Positions 8,970 through 17,944 of a DNA stretch of 51,185 nucleotides are shown in pieces. Location of the stretch: NCBI GenBank assembly GCA_028820505.1, contig JAPPIT010000207.1:1-51185 (forward strand). Reading direction: 5' to 3'. The position numbers and the translations under genes are program-made. The stretch is from Defluviicoccus sp. (lineage in GTDB: Bacteria > Pseudomonadota > Alphaproteobacteria > MPNO01). How positions within the stretch are numbered: the first letter of the stretch is position 1; each line of letters opens with the position of its first letter. Under the pieces are notes generated by a model that ran no database searches, was not told where the DNA came from, and saw nothing but the letters and a program-made list of their open reading frames with translations.

Positions 8970-9707
8970 TCAGTGGAGATGCAGCGCGTCGTTGATGTAG
9001 AGGCAGGTGAGGATCGCGAACACGTAGGCCTGGAGGAACGCGATCACCAGTTCGAGCCCGGAAAGGGCGGCGACGAAGGCGAGCGGCAGTATCCCCGCCG
9101 CGCCGAGCGCCGGCACGAAGCCCGCGAAGACCTTGAGCAGCGTGTGCCCCGCGAGCATGTTCGCGAACAGCCGCACCGACAGGCTGATGGGCCGCGACAG
9201 GTAGGAGATGATCTCGATCGGGATCAGCAGCGGCCACAAGGCCACCGAAACCCCCGGCGGCACGAAGAACGTGACGAAATGGAACCCGTGCTTGACGAAG
9301 CCGAGGATCGTCACGCCGACGAACACCACCGCCGCGAGCGCGAACGTCACGACGATGTGGCTGGTGAAGGTGAAGCTGTAGGGGATCATGCCCAGCATGT
9401 TGCCGAACAGCACGAACATGAACAGCGTGAAGACGAACGGGAAATAGCGCCGGCCGTCCGCGCCGACCGTCTCGCGCAGCAGACCGACGATGAACTCGTA
9501 GGACAGTTCCACCATCGACTGCCAGCGCCCCGGCACCAGCGCCTTCCGGCGTACGCCCAGCATCAGGAACAGCATGATCAGGACCAGCGCGATCACCATC
9601 ATCAGGGACGAGTTGGTGAACGAGATGTCGGCCTCGCCCAGCCGGATCGGCAACAGGGTCTTGATCTCGAATTGCGAGAGAGGGCCGTGATGGTCAGCGC
9701 TTGCCAC
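8970..9707 (-). CDS. atpB: F0 ATP synthase subunit a
   Basis: The 245-residue polytopic membrane subunit provides the proton half-channels facing the c ring. The essential arginine is Arg179 in SLSVRLFANMLAGH. The N-terminal segment FTNSSLMM and several hydrophobic helices match the family, and length is normal for alphaproteobacteria. Its start overlaps the end of atpI by 14 bases, and atpE follows. Confidence 0.95.
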   Translation of the reverse strand: MASADHHGPLSQFEIKTLLPIRLGEADISFTNSSLMMVIALVLIMLFLMLGVRRKALVPGRWQSMVELSYEFIVGLLRETVGADGRRYFPFVFTLFMFVLFGNMLGMIPYSFTFTSHIVVTFALAAVVFVGVTILGFVKHGFHFVTFFVPPGVSVALWPLLIPIEIISYLSRPISLSVRLFANMLAGHTLLKVFAGFVPALGAAGILPLAFVAALSGLELVIAFLQAYVFAILTCLYINDALHLH

Positions 9708-10080
9708 TTCGGTCTGCCTTGGATCCTGTACCGGCCGGTTCGCCGTCGCCGGCCCGTTTCCCTTCCCTTGCGTAGCCGGCGGTATGACCCATGCCGGACA
9801 TCGCCCGATAGACGTTCAACATCCCGGCGGCGGCGCCGAGAACGAAGAACGCGATCAACAGCCAGGGCGCCGTTCCGAGCCAGCCGTCGAGCAGGAGTCC
9901 TATTCCGACGCCGACGATCAGCGCCGCGACCAGCTCCACGCCGACCCTGAGCGCCGCGCTCAGCCCCCGGCCCCGCTCGCGCGCGGCATCGGCGCGCGCT
10001 CTTTCGTCATCCTCCGCACGGAGCCGCTTGAGCCGCGTATCCAGGTCCCTGAGGGCTTGAGGAGGCTCGCGCTCGGCCAT
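9694..10080 (-). CDS. atpI: AtpI-like F0F1 ATP synthase accessory protein
   Basis: The 128-residue protein has a charged N-terminal half with predicted coiled helix (about 8-38), two membrane helices between about 45 and 90 (AALIVGVGIGLLLDGWLG and a following Ala/Gly-rich helix), and a polar tail. This is the layout of AtpI/AtpZ-type proteins encoded first in F0 operons, thought to aid c-ring assembly or magnesium supply. The ATG at 10080 is preferred over an upstream start at 10167, because 10167 lies inside the predicted promoter. Confidence 0.85.
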   Translation of the reverse strand: MAEREPPQALRDLDTRLKRLRAEDDERARADAARERGRGLSAALRVGVELVAALIVGVGIGLLLDGWLGTAPWLLIAFFVLGAAAGMLNVYRAMSGMGHTAGYAREGKRAGDGEPAGTGSKADRSGKR

Positions 10081-10138
10081 GAACCGTTTGCACCGTCGCA
10101 CCCCGGGCGCGGGGAGCGCCAAGGCCAGCGACGGCGGC

Positions 10139-10167
10139 ACGATAGGGAGCGGCCGAAACCCTGTCAA
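10139..10167 (-). promoter_or_regulatory. Sigma-70 promoter of the F0 operon
   Basis: On the minus strand a perfect TTGACA -35 box (10162-10167) and TATCGT -10 box (10139-10144) are separated by exactly 17 bases. Transcription would start near 10131, about 50 bases before the atpI start codon. This is the best promoter match seen in the housekeeping half of the window. The rest of the 10081-10466 gap holds only the palindromic repeat at 10324. Confidence 0.8.
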
Positions 10168-10323
10168 GGCCTATCGGAAGCACTCTAACAGATTGAAATT
10201 AAACATGGAAACGCAGGAAGTGACAGCGCCCCGCCGGGGTTCCGGGAAGCCTCGAATCCGCCCTTGGAGCGTATCCGTTTTACCTGGAACCGTTCCCGCC
10301 GCGCCTTGACCTCTCCCCTATTT

Positions 10324-10436
10324 CGTCATGCCCGGACTCGTTCCGGGCATCCACGTCTTGCGGCAGCGCGGTACGAACCGGGGAATAGCGAGCCGACGGT
10401 TCCACGTGGATGCCCGGAACAAGTCCGGGCATGACG
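10324..10436. repeat. Palindromic (REP-like) element, 33-bp arms
   Basis: Inverted arms at 10324-10356 and 10404-10436 (one mismatch: ACTCG against ACTTG) flank a 47-nt centre. The arms are nearly the same as those of the element at 364-477. It lies just after the smc stop codon and before the atp promoter, so it may separate the two transcription units. Confidence 0.85.
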
Positions 10437-10466
10437 GGGAGGCGGTTCAATCTGAAACGGATAGGC

Positions 10467-13400
10467 TCAGGCCGGCTCCCTGAGCCGTTCGGCGGCCATC
10501 AGATCGACCGAGACGAGCTGGGAAACGCCCGGCTCCGGCATCGTGACGCCGTAGAGCCGGTCCATCCGGGCCATGGTCAGCCGATGATGGGTGATGAGCA
10601 GGAAGCGGGTCTCGCCCGCCCGGGCGATCTTCTCCAGGAGGTTGCAGAACCGGTCGACATTGTTGTCGTCGAGCGGCGCGTCGACCTCGTCGAGGACGCA
10701 GACCGGCGCCGGGTTGGTCAGGAACACGGCGAAGAGCAGGGAGATCGCCGTCAGGGCCTGCTCCCCGCCGGACATCAGCGACATCGACTGAAGCCGCTTG
10801 CCCGGCGGGCTCGCCATGACCTCGAGACCGGACTCGAAGGGATCCTCCGCTTCGGTCAGCTCGAGCCGCGCGCTGCCGCCGCCGAACAGCCGGATGAAGA
10901 CGGTCCGGAAGTGGCCGTCTATCGTCTCGAACGCTGCCAGCAGGCGTTCGCGGCCTTCCCGGTTGAGCCCCGCGATGCCGTGGCGCAGCTTGGCGATCGC
11001 GCCCAGCAGATCCTCGCGTTCGCCTTGCATCTCGCCGATCCGGGTGTCCAGTTCCGACGCTTCGATGTCGGCCCGGAGATTGACCGGCCCGATATTGTCG
11101 CGTTCGCGGTTGAGCTTCTCGAGCCGCGCTTCGAGCGTTTCCGCGTCGGGCAGGTCGGCGTCCGGCTCGATCCCCGCCGTCTCCAGAATCGTTTCCGGCG
11201 CGCAGCCGAGCCGCTCCCGGACCCGTTCGGCGACGGTGTCCATGCGTTGCCGTTCCCGTTCGAGGTCGGCTTCGCGGCGCACCCGGTCCTCCCGCTTCTC
11301 CGCAAGCCGTCCTTCCGCCGCCCGCAGCGCCCGGGCGGCCTCTTCGAGCAGGGCGTCCGCGTCCGCGAGAGCTGCGGCGGCCCGCTCGCGGCGAAGATCG
11401 GCCTCCGCGATATCGCCGGCCAGCGCATCCCGTTCGCGGGCGAGGGCTTCGGGCCGCTCCCTGAGCGCCGCGCGCTCCCCGGAAGCCTCGTCGATGCGGG
11501 CCGCGAAGCCCTCGATGTCGCGGTCGGCCGCGGTTGCGCGCCCGCGCCAGGACTCGAGCTCCGAATCGATCGCCGCCCTGCGCCGCGCCCGCTGCTCGCC
11601 CTCGGCGACGTGCCGCTGATAGTCCTGACCGATCCGGGCGGCGCGGCCGCGCGCATCCTCGAGAGCTTTCCGCGTCCGCTCGACGGCCTCGTTCCGGACC
11701 GCCGGATCGGGAAGGGTTTCGAGCTCCTCCGCCGCTGCCGCCAGCGCCGCATCGGCTTCGTCGAGCTCGACCGCCATGCCGGCCCGCGCCTCCTCCGCCG
11801 AGCGGCGGTAGGACCGTTCCCCCGCGAGCGCCGCCGCCGCTTCCGTCTCGACCGCCCGGGCGCCGGCCAGCGCGGTTTCCGCGTCCCGTCTCGCGGCGCG
11901 GCCGGCTTCTTCCGCCGTGGCCGCCGCGCGCAGGCGCTCGCCCGTCGCATTCGCCGCCGCGGCGGCCCGCGCGACCGACGCTTCCAGATCGCCCAGCGTT
12001 CCGCGCAGATCCTCCAGCCGGTTGCGTTGTTCCATCCGCTTGGCGGCCGCCGTCGGCGTCCCCGCGGCGACGCGGTACCCGTCCCAGCGCCACAGCGCCC
12101 CGGTCCGCGCAACGAGCCGTTGCCCCTGGACGAGCCGCGGCGCGAGCGAGTCGCCTTCCGCGCGACCGGCGACCAGCCCGATCTGGGACAGCCTGAGACG
12201 CAGCGCCGCCGGCGCGTCGACGAAGTCCGACAACGGCCGGGCGCCGGGCGGCAGGGGCGGCGGACCGCCGCCGGTCGCGGGCTCGCGCCAGTGCGCCGGG
12301 GCGGCCTCGTCGCCCGAAGCCAGCAGGTCGTCGCCGAGCGCGGCTCCAAGCGCGACCTCGTATCCCGGCGCGACCGCGATCGTGTCGATCACCGGCGGCC
12401 AGAGCTCCGATTCGCCCAGATCGAGCAGGGCGGCGAGCGTATCGGTCTCGGACTTCGCTTTTCCGAATCCGGCCTCGGCTTCGCGGAGCGCGGCGCGGGT
12501 ACCGTCGTCGTCGTCGACGGCGCGGACGCGTTCCGCCTCGGCGGCGTCCAGCGCGGCCTGGCTCCGTTCGAGCCCGTCCCGCGCGGCGGCGGTCGCGGCT
12601 TCCGCTTCCGCCAGCGCCCGCTCGAAACGCCCGAGCGGGCCGTGCTTCGCCTCGTCGTCGGCAAGCTGCGTTTCGCGCGCCGCGATGCGTTCGCGGCGCG
12701 CGCGGGCTTCGGCGACCCGCCGCTCCAGGGCGTTCCGGCCCGCCTCCGCCGCGGTAAGGTCCTGCATCGCGGCCGTGTGCGCCGTTTCCGTCGCCTCGCC
12801 GGCTTCCCTGGCGTCCGCGAGCTCCCCCCCCAGGGCGGCTAGCGCCGTGTCGTGGCCTTCCTCGCGCGCGGCGATGTCTTCGGCTTCCGCGGCGAGGCGG
12901 GCGAGCGCGCCTTCGGCATCCGACCGTCGCTCGCGCGCGCCGGACGCGTCGCCTTCCAGCTGGCGGATGCGGAGATCGAGCGCCTGAACCGCTTGCGCGA
13001 CCCTGCGCGCTTCCTGATCCAGCCCGTCGCGCTTGACCAGCAGCATTTGCAGCGCCTCGGCGGCGTCCCTCTCCGCGGCGCGAAGCGGCGGCAGCGCGTC
13101 CGCGGCTTCCTCGTGAGCGCCCGTCGCGCGTGCGGCGGCGCCGGTACTCTCGACCACCGCCGACTCGGCGAGCGTCAGCGCCTCCTGCGCGGCCGCCATC
13201 GCCCGCGTGACCGCAAGCCAGCGGCGGTGGAGCAGCGAGGCCTCGGTGCGCCTTATGCGGTCGCTCAGGTTCCGGTAGCGGGTGGCCTGGCGTGCCTGGC
13301 GCTTGAGCCCCCTATGCTGCTCCTCCAGCGCCCCGATCACGTCTTCCAGCCTTTCCAGATTGGTTTCGGCGGCGCGCAGCCGGAGCTCGGCCTCGTGACG

Positions 13401-13928
13401 CCGGGCGTGGAGGCCGGTGATGCCGGCGGCGTCTTCCAGCACCCGGCGTCGTTCCGCCGGCCTGGCGCTGACCAGGTCGCCGACCTGTCCCTGGTTGACG
13501 ATCGCAGTGGTGCGCGAGCCGGAAGCCGCGTCCGCGAACAGCGTCTGCACGTCGCGCGCCCGCACCTCGCGGCCGTTGACCCGGAACTGCGAGCCGCTGC
13601 CGCGCTCGATCCTCCGCGCGACGTCGATCTCCGGCCCTTCGTTATAGGCCGCCGGAGCCCTGCGGGCGGCGTTGTCGAGGGACAGCAGCACCTCGGCCAT
13701 GTTTCGCGCCGGGCGGCCCGCGGTGCCCGCGAATATTACCTCGTCCATTTCCGAGGAACGCATCTGCCGCGGCGCGTTCTCGCCCATGACCCAGCGGAGC
13801 GCCTCGACGATGTTCGACTTGCCGCAGCCGTTGGGACCGACGATCCCCGTCAGACCCGGATCGATGTGGACGTCGGTCGGATCGACGAAGGACTTGAAAC
13901 CCGTGAGGCGCAGCCGCGTGAATTCCAC
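10467..13928 (-). CDS. smc: Chromosome segregation ATPase SMC
   Basis: A 1153-residue SMC protein. The Walker A motif GPNGCGKSN lies at about 31-39. Long Arg/Ala/Glu-rich coiled-coil arms flank a hinge-like globular centre (about 500-640). The C-terminal head carries the signature LMSGGEQALT and Walker B CVLDEVDAPLDD. SMC forms the condensin core with ScpA and ScpB, which are not in the window. The start lies 16 bases after the DsbA-like gene, suggesting co-transcription in a layout common in alphaproteobacteria. Arg, Ala and Glu content in the coils is very high, which produces long spurious frames on the other strand. Confidence 0.96.
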   Translation of the reverse strand: MEFTRLRLTGFKSFVDPTDVHIDPGLTGIVGPNGCGKSNIVEALRWVMGENAPRQMRSSEMDEVIFAGTAGRPARNMAEVLLSLDNAARRAPAAYNEGPEIDVARRIERGSGSQFRVNGREVRARDVQTLFADAASGSRTTAIVNQGQVGDLVSARPAERRRVLEDAAGITGLHARRHEAELRLRAAETNLERLEDVIGALEEQHRGLKRQARQATRYRNLSDRIRRTEASLLHRRWLAVTRAMAAAQEALTLAESAVVESTGAAARATGAHEEAADALPPLRAAERDAAEALQMLLVKRDGLDQEARRVAQAVQALDLRIRQLEGDASGARERRSDAEGALARLAAEAEDIAAREEGHDTALAALGGELADAREAGEATETAHTAAMQDLTAAEAGRNALERRVAEARARRERIAARETQLADDEAKHGPLGRFERALAEAEAATAAARDGLERSQAALDAAEAERVRAVDDDDGTRAALREAEAGFGKAKSETDTLAALLDLGESELWPPVIDTIAVAPGYEVALGAALGDDLLASGDEAAPAHWREPATGGGPPPLPPGARPLSDFVDAPAALRLRLSQIGLVAGRAEGDSLAPRLVQGQRLVARTGALWRWDGYRVAAGTPTAAAKRMEQRNRLEDLRGTLGDLEASVARAAAAANATGERLRAAATAEEAGRAARRDAETALAGARAVETEAAAALAGERSYRRSAEEARAGMAVELDEADAALAAAAEELETLPDPAVRNEAVERTRKALEDARGRAARIGQDYQRHVAEGEQRARRRAAIDSELESWRGRATAADRDIEGFAARIDEASGERAALRERPEALARERDALAGDIAEADLRRERAAAALADADALLEEAARALRAAEGRLAEKREDRVRREADLERERQRMDTVAERVRERLGCAPETILETAGIEPDADLPDAETLEARLEKLNRERDNIGPVNLRADIEASELDTRIGEMQGEREDLLGAIAKLRHGIAGLNREGRERLLAAFETIDGHFRTVFIRLFGGGSARLELTEAEDPFESGLEVMASPPGKRLQSMSLMSGGEQALTAISLLFAVFLTNPAPVCVLDEVDAPLDDNNVDRFCNLLEKIARAGETRFLLITHHRLTMARMDRLYGVTMPEPGVSQLVSVDLMAAERLREPA

Positions 13929-13944
13929 CGACGTCCGTCCTCCG

Positions 13945-14616
13945 CTACTTCCCCGCGAGCGCCCGGTCGATCACCGCCCGGAACTGTTCCAGCGTCAAGC
14001 CGCCGTGATATTTCGCGCCGTTGACGATCAGGGTCGGGGTGGATGTCACCTCGAATTCCTGGGTCGCCGTCAGCCGCTGCTGGAGGACGGCGTTCTGGAT
14101 CTTCTCGTCTCTGAGGCAGGCGTCGAGCTTCTTCTTCGAAATCCCCGCCAGGGTCGCGAGACGGCGGAGAGCGGCCATCGGGTCCCGCGCGCCCGTCCAG
14201 CGCGTCTGTTCCCTGAAGAGGAGGTCGACGATGCCGAAATAGCGGTTGCCGGTCGCGCAGCGCGCCACCACCGAGGCCGCGAAGGCGGCGCGGTCGAGCG
14301 GGAAGTCGCGGTACACCAGCCGCGCCTTGCCGGTGTCGATATAGGCCTTTTTGAGTCCCGGCAGAATGTCCGCGTGAAACTGCGCGCAGTGCGGGCAGGT
14401 GAAGGAGGCGTATTCGACGATGGTGACCGGCGCGCCGGCCCGGCCCAGCACATTGTCCGTGGCGGTCACCGGAACCGAGCCGAACGTCGCCTCGGGCGGC
14501 GGCACCTCGACCGTCGACGCCGCGCTCCACGCCGCGCCATGGACCAGCGCAAGGAGGCCCAGACCGCCGAGGGCGGAAACCGGGAGTCGACGCAACATAT
14601 CCCACATGTTCCACAT
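13945..14616 (-). CDS. DsbA-family periplasmic thiol:disulfide oxidoreductase
   Basis: The 223-residue protein has an N-terminal signal-like hydrophobic segment (about 12-32), then a thioredoxin-fold domain with active site CPHC at 74-77 in YASFTCPHCAQF, and a cis-Pro loop TSTPTLIV near 190. It probably oxidises or isomerises cysteines of exported proteins. The ATG at 14616 has AGGA nine bases before it. ATG codons at residues 4 and 7 are alternatives and would not change the signal peptide much. It lies between a DUF721 gene and smc on the same strand. Confidence 0.9.
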   Translation of the reverse strand: MWNMWDMLRRLPVSALGGLGLLALVHGAAWSAASTVEVPPPEATFGSVPVTATDNVLGRAGAPVTIVEYASFTCPHCAQFHADILPGLKKAYIDTGKARLVYRDFPLDRAAFAASVVARCATGNRYFGIVDLLFREQTRWTGARDPMAALRRLATLAGISKKKLDACLRDEKIQNAVLQQRLTATQEFEVTSTPTLIVNGAKYHGGLTLEQFRAVIDRALAGK

Positions 14617-14710
14617 TTTCCGTATCCTAACACAATATTTAGTTGATTTCTGCCATTACCGTCCAGCGTCTTGTCGCGTCGGCGGCGTCGGCCGCTCCGG
14701 CGAATCCGCC

Positions 14711-15148
14711 CTATTCGGAGCCGGACCGGATCGAAGCGCCGAGCCCTTGCAGCGCCTCTCGCAGCCGGGGGCTGTCGATCCCCTCGACGGCCGGGGCGTC
14801 GGCGGCCGGCTTCGGAACGGCCCGTTGCCCGGCGTTGCGCTCCACCGGCCCCTGGTGCAGCGCGAGCCGGGCGATGGCGGCGTAGCCGTAAAATCCGTTG
14901 ATCCGTTCGACGATGCGCGGCGCGGTGTGCTGGAGCTCCGTCGCGTAGGCGCCTTCCACCCGGACGTGCAGCGTGCCGGCGGTGCGCGATCCGCGGGGAA
15001 AGACGACCTTGATCGGGACCGAGCGGTCTCCCGCTTCGTCGCCCACGATCGCGCGCCAACCGGTCAGCAGCGCGGGCTCGGCGAAGCCGCGGCGGCGATA
15101 GGCCTCGGCGACGATCCCGGGAATCAGGCGGCCCAGGGGCGCGGGCAC
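14711..15148 (-). CDS. DUF721 (DciA-like) protein
   Basis: The 145-residue protein has the DUF721 core at about 15-90, including GWRAIVGDE and the strand-rich HVRVEGAYATELQH, followed by a variable tail. DUF721 proteins are related to DciA, which in many bacteria lacking DnaC/DnaI helps load or operate the replicative helicase DnaB. This role is known for some family members and only inferred here. The gene is divergent from mutY and precedes the DsbA-like gene and smc, an association common in alphaproteobacteria. Confidence 0.85.
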   Translation of the reverse strand: MPAPLGRLIPGIVAEAYRRRGFAEPALLTGWRAIVGDEAGDRSVPIKVVFPRGSRTAGTLHVRVEGAYATELQHTAPRIVERINGFYGYAAIARLALHQGPVERNAGQRAVPKPAADAPAVEGIDSPRLREALQGLGASIRSGSE

Positions 15149-15264
15149 AGGCTGCTCCTCGGTTGTCGGCTCGCCCCGGAGCGGCGTCCGGGCACGGGTC
15201 GCATGGTAGGCTCGTCCCGTGGGCGCGACAACGGGATTGCGCCCGGCCGAACGGGGTGGGAAGC

Positions 15265-16341
15265 GTGAACCGACCCGCCAGCGGGCCGAGCCCGGCGGAA
15301 AGACTGCTCGCCTGGTACGACCGGCACCGGCGCGACCTGCCGTGGCGTGCGCCGCCCGGCGCGCGGCCCGACCCGTACCGGGTCTGGCTCAGCGAGATCA
15401 TGCTGCAGCAAACCACCGTCGCCACGGTCGGCGGCTATTTCCTGCGGTTCCTCGCCAGATGGCCCACGCTTTCCGCCCTCGCCGGGGCGGATCTCGACGA
15501 GGTGCTGCGCGAATGGCAGGGGCTCGGCTACTACGCGCGCGCGCGTAACCTCCACAAATGCGCGAGGATCCTGGTCGCGGACCATGACGGGCGTTTCCCG
15601 GACGGCGAGAGAGGGTTGCGCGCGCTTCCCGGCATCGGCGTCTATACCGCCGCCGCGATCGCCGCGATCGCCTTCGACCGCCGCGCCACCGTCGTCGACG
15701 GCAACGTGGAACGCGTCGTCGCGCGGCTCTTCGCGGTGGAGGACCCGCTGCCCGGCGCGAAACCCGCGCTCTATCGGCTCGCCGACGGGCTCACGCCCGA
15801 CCGGCGGCCGGGCGACTACGCCCAGGCGATGATGGATCTCGGCGCGACCGTCTGCACGCCCCGTTCGCCCGATTGCGGGCGCTGTCCGCTGGCCGAAGAC
15901 TGCGCGTCGTCGCGCGGGGGCATCGCGGAACGGCTGCCCAGGCGAGCCGCGAAGGCGGCGAGACCCACGCGCTACGGCACGGCGTTCTGGGCTGTGCGGC
16001 CGGACGGCGCGGTGCTGCTGCGCCGACGCGCCGAGAGCGGGCTCCTCGGCGGCATGATGGAGATCCCCTCCACCGGCTGGACGGAAGAGCCCGCGGCGAA
16101 CGCCGAAGCGCTGGACTTGGCGCCGGTCGAGGCGGACTGGCGGCTTCTTCCCGGGGAGGTCCGCCACGGCTTCACCCATTTCCGCCTCGAACTGGCGGTC
16201 ATGGCCGGCCGCGCCGGCGAGGGTTGGCGCGACGCCGACGGGATCTGGGTCCCGGTGGACCGGCTCGGCGAGCATGCCCTGCCCACGGTGATGAAAAAGG
16301 TGGTTCGGCACGCGCTTTCCCATCCGCCGCCCCGGCGCTAA
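15265..16341 (+). CDS. mutY: Adenine DNA glycosylase MutY
   Basis: MutY removes adenine mispaired with 8-oxoguanine. The GTG start with a GGGTGGGAA ribosome-binding region gives 358 residues. An earlier start at 15163 would add a low-complexity stretch that is not family-like. Key features are catalytic Glu44 in [10 protein letters not shown], the helix-hairpin-helix [12 protein letters not shown] at 121-132, catalytic Asp145 in VVDGNVERV, and the [4Fe-4S] cysteines 197, 204, 207 and 213. A C-terminal NUDIX-like domain (about 230-350) recognises 8-oxoguanine. Its stop overlaps that of rnhB on the other strand. Confidence 0.95.
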   Translation: MNRPASGPSPAERLLAWYDRHRRDLPWRAPPGARPDPYRVWLSEIMLQQTTVATVGGYFLRFLARWPTLSALAGADLDEVLREWQGLGYYARARNLHKCARILVADHDGRFPDGERGLRALPGIGVYTAAAIAAIAFDRRATVVDGNVERVVARLFAVEDPLPGAKPALYRLADGLTPDRRPGDYAQAMMDLGATVCTPRSPDCGRCPLAEDCASSRGGIAERLPRRAAKAARPTRYGTAFWAVRPDGAVLLRRRAESGLLGGMMEIPSTGWTEEPAANAEALDLAPVEADWRLLPGEVRHGFTHFRLELAVMAGRAGEGWRDADGIWVPVDRLGEHALPTVMKKVVRHALSHPPPRR

Positions 16342-16952
16342 ACGGTCCCGTCTCCCAGCAAGGCGCGGATCGGGGCGAAGCTCTGCCGGTGGTGCGGGGT
16401 CGGGCCGTGCCGCTCCAGCGCGCGCCTGTGCTCGGCCGTGCCGTAGCCCGCGTTCCGCTCCCACGCGAACTCCGGATAGCGGGCCGAGAGCCGCGCCATG
16501 ATCTCGTCCCGCACGACCTTGGCGACGATGGAGGCGGCGGCGATCGACAGCGACCGCGAATCGCCCCCCACCACGGTCTCCACCCGGCACGGGAAGTCGG
16601 GCGCCCGGTTGCCGTCGACCAGCGCCGCGGACGGCGGACGGGGCAGGGCGGCGAGCGCGCGCGCCATCGCGGTCAGGGTGGCGCCCAGTATGTTGTCCTC
16701 CTCGATCTCCCTGACGCTCGCCGCGCCGACGCCTATCTCGGCGCGATCCAGCAGGCCGCGATAGAGATCCCGCCGCCGGGCGGGCGACAGGGCTTTGGAG
16801 TCGTCGATGCCGCCGGCGAGCGCGGCGGGCAGCGTCGCCGGATCGAGAATCACCGCCGCCGCGACGACCGGTCCCGCCCACGGACCGCGCCCGGCCTCGT
16901 CGATCCCGGCGACGATCCCGCCCGCCGCGCGCTCCAGCGCGAAATCAGGCAT
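16338..16952 (-). CDS. rnhB: Ribonuclease HII
   Basis: RNase HII cuts 5' of ribonucleotides embedded in DNA, starting ribonucleotide excision repair. The 204 residues include the hallmark [16 protein letters not shown] at 17-32 with two acidic metal ligands, the IDDSKALS segment near 50, and [10 protein letters not shown] near 130. Length is typical. The gene converges with mutY and their stop codons overlap by four bases, so the two mRNAs have complementary ends. Confidence 0.95.
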   Translation of the reverse strand: MPDFALERAAGGIVAGIDEAGRGPWAGPVVAAAVILDPATLPAALAGGIDDSKALSPARRRDLYRGLLDRAEIGVGAASVREIEEDNILGATLTAMARALAALPRPPSAALVDGNRAPDFPCRVETVVGGDSRSLSIAAASIVAKVVRDEIMARLSARYPEFAWERNAGYGTAEHRRALERHGPTPHHRQSFAPIRALLGDGTV

Positions 16953-17019
16953 CGACCGCGGCGGGCGCGCGCCCTATCCTTGGGCCCGGACCGGCAAGGG
17001 TCCCCGACGGAGGCACCGG

Positions 17020-17718
17020 ATGACCGAGAAATACCACCTGATCAGCTCGTTTACCTGACCCTGGGTGCAGCGCGCCGTGATCCTTATGCGCGCCAAAGAG
17101 GTCGAGTTCGACGTAACCTACATCAATCTGCGCGAGAAGCCCGACTGGTTCCTCGAGATCTCGCCGCACGGCAAGGTCCCGGTGCTCGTCGTCGGCGGCG
17201 AGCCGCTCTTCGAGTCCAACGCGATCGCCGAGTTCCTCGACGAAATGGTGCCGCCCCGGCTGCACCCCGAGGATCCGATCGATCGTGCCCGCCACCGCGC
17301 CTGGACCGACTTCGTGCCGGACTTCGCCAAGGCGTTGAGCGGCGTCTACTACACCAGGACGCGGGAAGAGGTGGACGAAGGGCTCGCCCAGGCTCCCAGG
17401 CGCGTCGCCCGTCTGGAAGAAGCGATCGAGCGCGAGCGCGGCAACGACGGACCGTTTTTCCGCGGCAAGACGCTGTGCCTGGTCGACGCGGCTTACGCGC
17501 CGTTCTTCCAGCGCTTCGCGTTCGCCGAGCGCTACCTCGAGACCGGGCTGCTGGATTCCTTCCCGCTGGTCAAGGCGTGGTCCGGCGCGCTGCTCGCGGA
17601 GGAGCTGGTGACCGGCTCGGTGGTCTCCCATTTCGAGGACGAGTTCGCCAAGAACCTAGTCCGGCGGGAGACCTACATCGCCCAATTCCTCGACGCAGGC
17701 ACCCAGGCGGCGGAGTAG
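17020..17718 (+). CDS. Glutathione S-transferase-like protein with in-frame TGA (candidate selenocysteine) at the active site
   Basis: Read from the ATG at 17020, the protein begins MTEKYHLISSFT, then TGA (17056-17058), then PWVQRAVILMRAKEV. In related GSTs of this type the active-site motif is CPWVQR or CPYVQR, so the TGA stands exactly where the catalytic Cys is expected. With read-through the product is 232 residues, a normal length: a thioredoxin-like N domain (1-80, with SPHGKVPVL and the glutathione-binding ESNAIAEFL) and a helical C domain. Starting after the TGA, at GTG 17065, would remove the first strand and the catalytic residue. A hairpin fitting bacterial SECIS rules lies at 17070-17093. 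Alternatives are a nonsense mutation or a sequencing error. No sel genes are in the window. Confidence 0.75.
17070..17093 (+). promoter_or_regulatory. Candidate bacterial SECIS hairpin
   Basis: GCGCGC at 17070-17075 pairs fully with GCGCGC at 17088-17093, leaving a 12-nt apical loop that begins CG. The loop starts 17 bases after the in-frame TGA. Published bacterial SECIS rules, as I recall them, ask for a stem-loop with the apical loop about 16-37 nt after the UGA, a loop of 3-14 nt, and a G among its first two bases. All are met. Short GC stems arise easily by chance in DNA of this composition, so the hairpin supports the selenocysteine reading but does not prove it. Confidence 0.5.
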
Positions 17719-17764
17719 GGGCGGGGGAGTCTATCGACCTTGCCAGGAGATTGCGGGGACGCGA

Positions 17765-17944
17765 ATGGCGGAAAACGCGGATAAAGCGCCTAAGGCCAAG
17801 CCGGCGAAGTCCGAGCGGCTGTTTCCCGTCACCCGACCCGAGGACGTGTTCGGGTCGCTGCCCTACGACGGTCCCACCAAGTCCATCGAAGAGATGGATG
17901 CCGCGGTTCTGGAAGAGGCAAAGCGGCGTCACGACAGGAGCTGA
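17765..17944 (+). CDS. Small protein of 59 residues, antitoxin-tail-like
   Basis: The ATG follows a GGGGA ribosome-binding sequence by eight bases, and the frame gives a charged 59-residue protein. The Lys/Ala-rich N-terminus (1-17) looks disordered. The second half (RPEDVFGSLPYDGP, then IEEMDAAVLEEAKRRH) resembles the C-terminal toxin-binding tail of AbrB-type antitoxins, but the DNA-binding AbrB part is absent. No toxin gene is adjacent. It starts 46 bases after the GST gene and may share its transcript. The function is unknown, and the resemblance is from memory. Confidence 0.6.
   Translation: MAENADKAPKAKPAKSERLFPVTRPEDVFGSLPYDGPTKSIEEMDAAVLEEAKRRHDRS

Noticed and set aside
10410..12842. 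Plus-strand open frame of 810 codons opposite smc
   Set aside because: Antisense of the coiled-coil part of SMC. Low-complexity translation with no recognisable domain.
17065..17718. The GST as an ordinary gene starting at GTG 17065
   Set aside because: This start would leave out the first beta strand and the catalytic position, has no ribosome-binding site, and ignores the family-like codons before the TGA.
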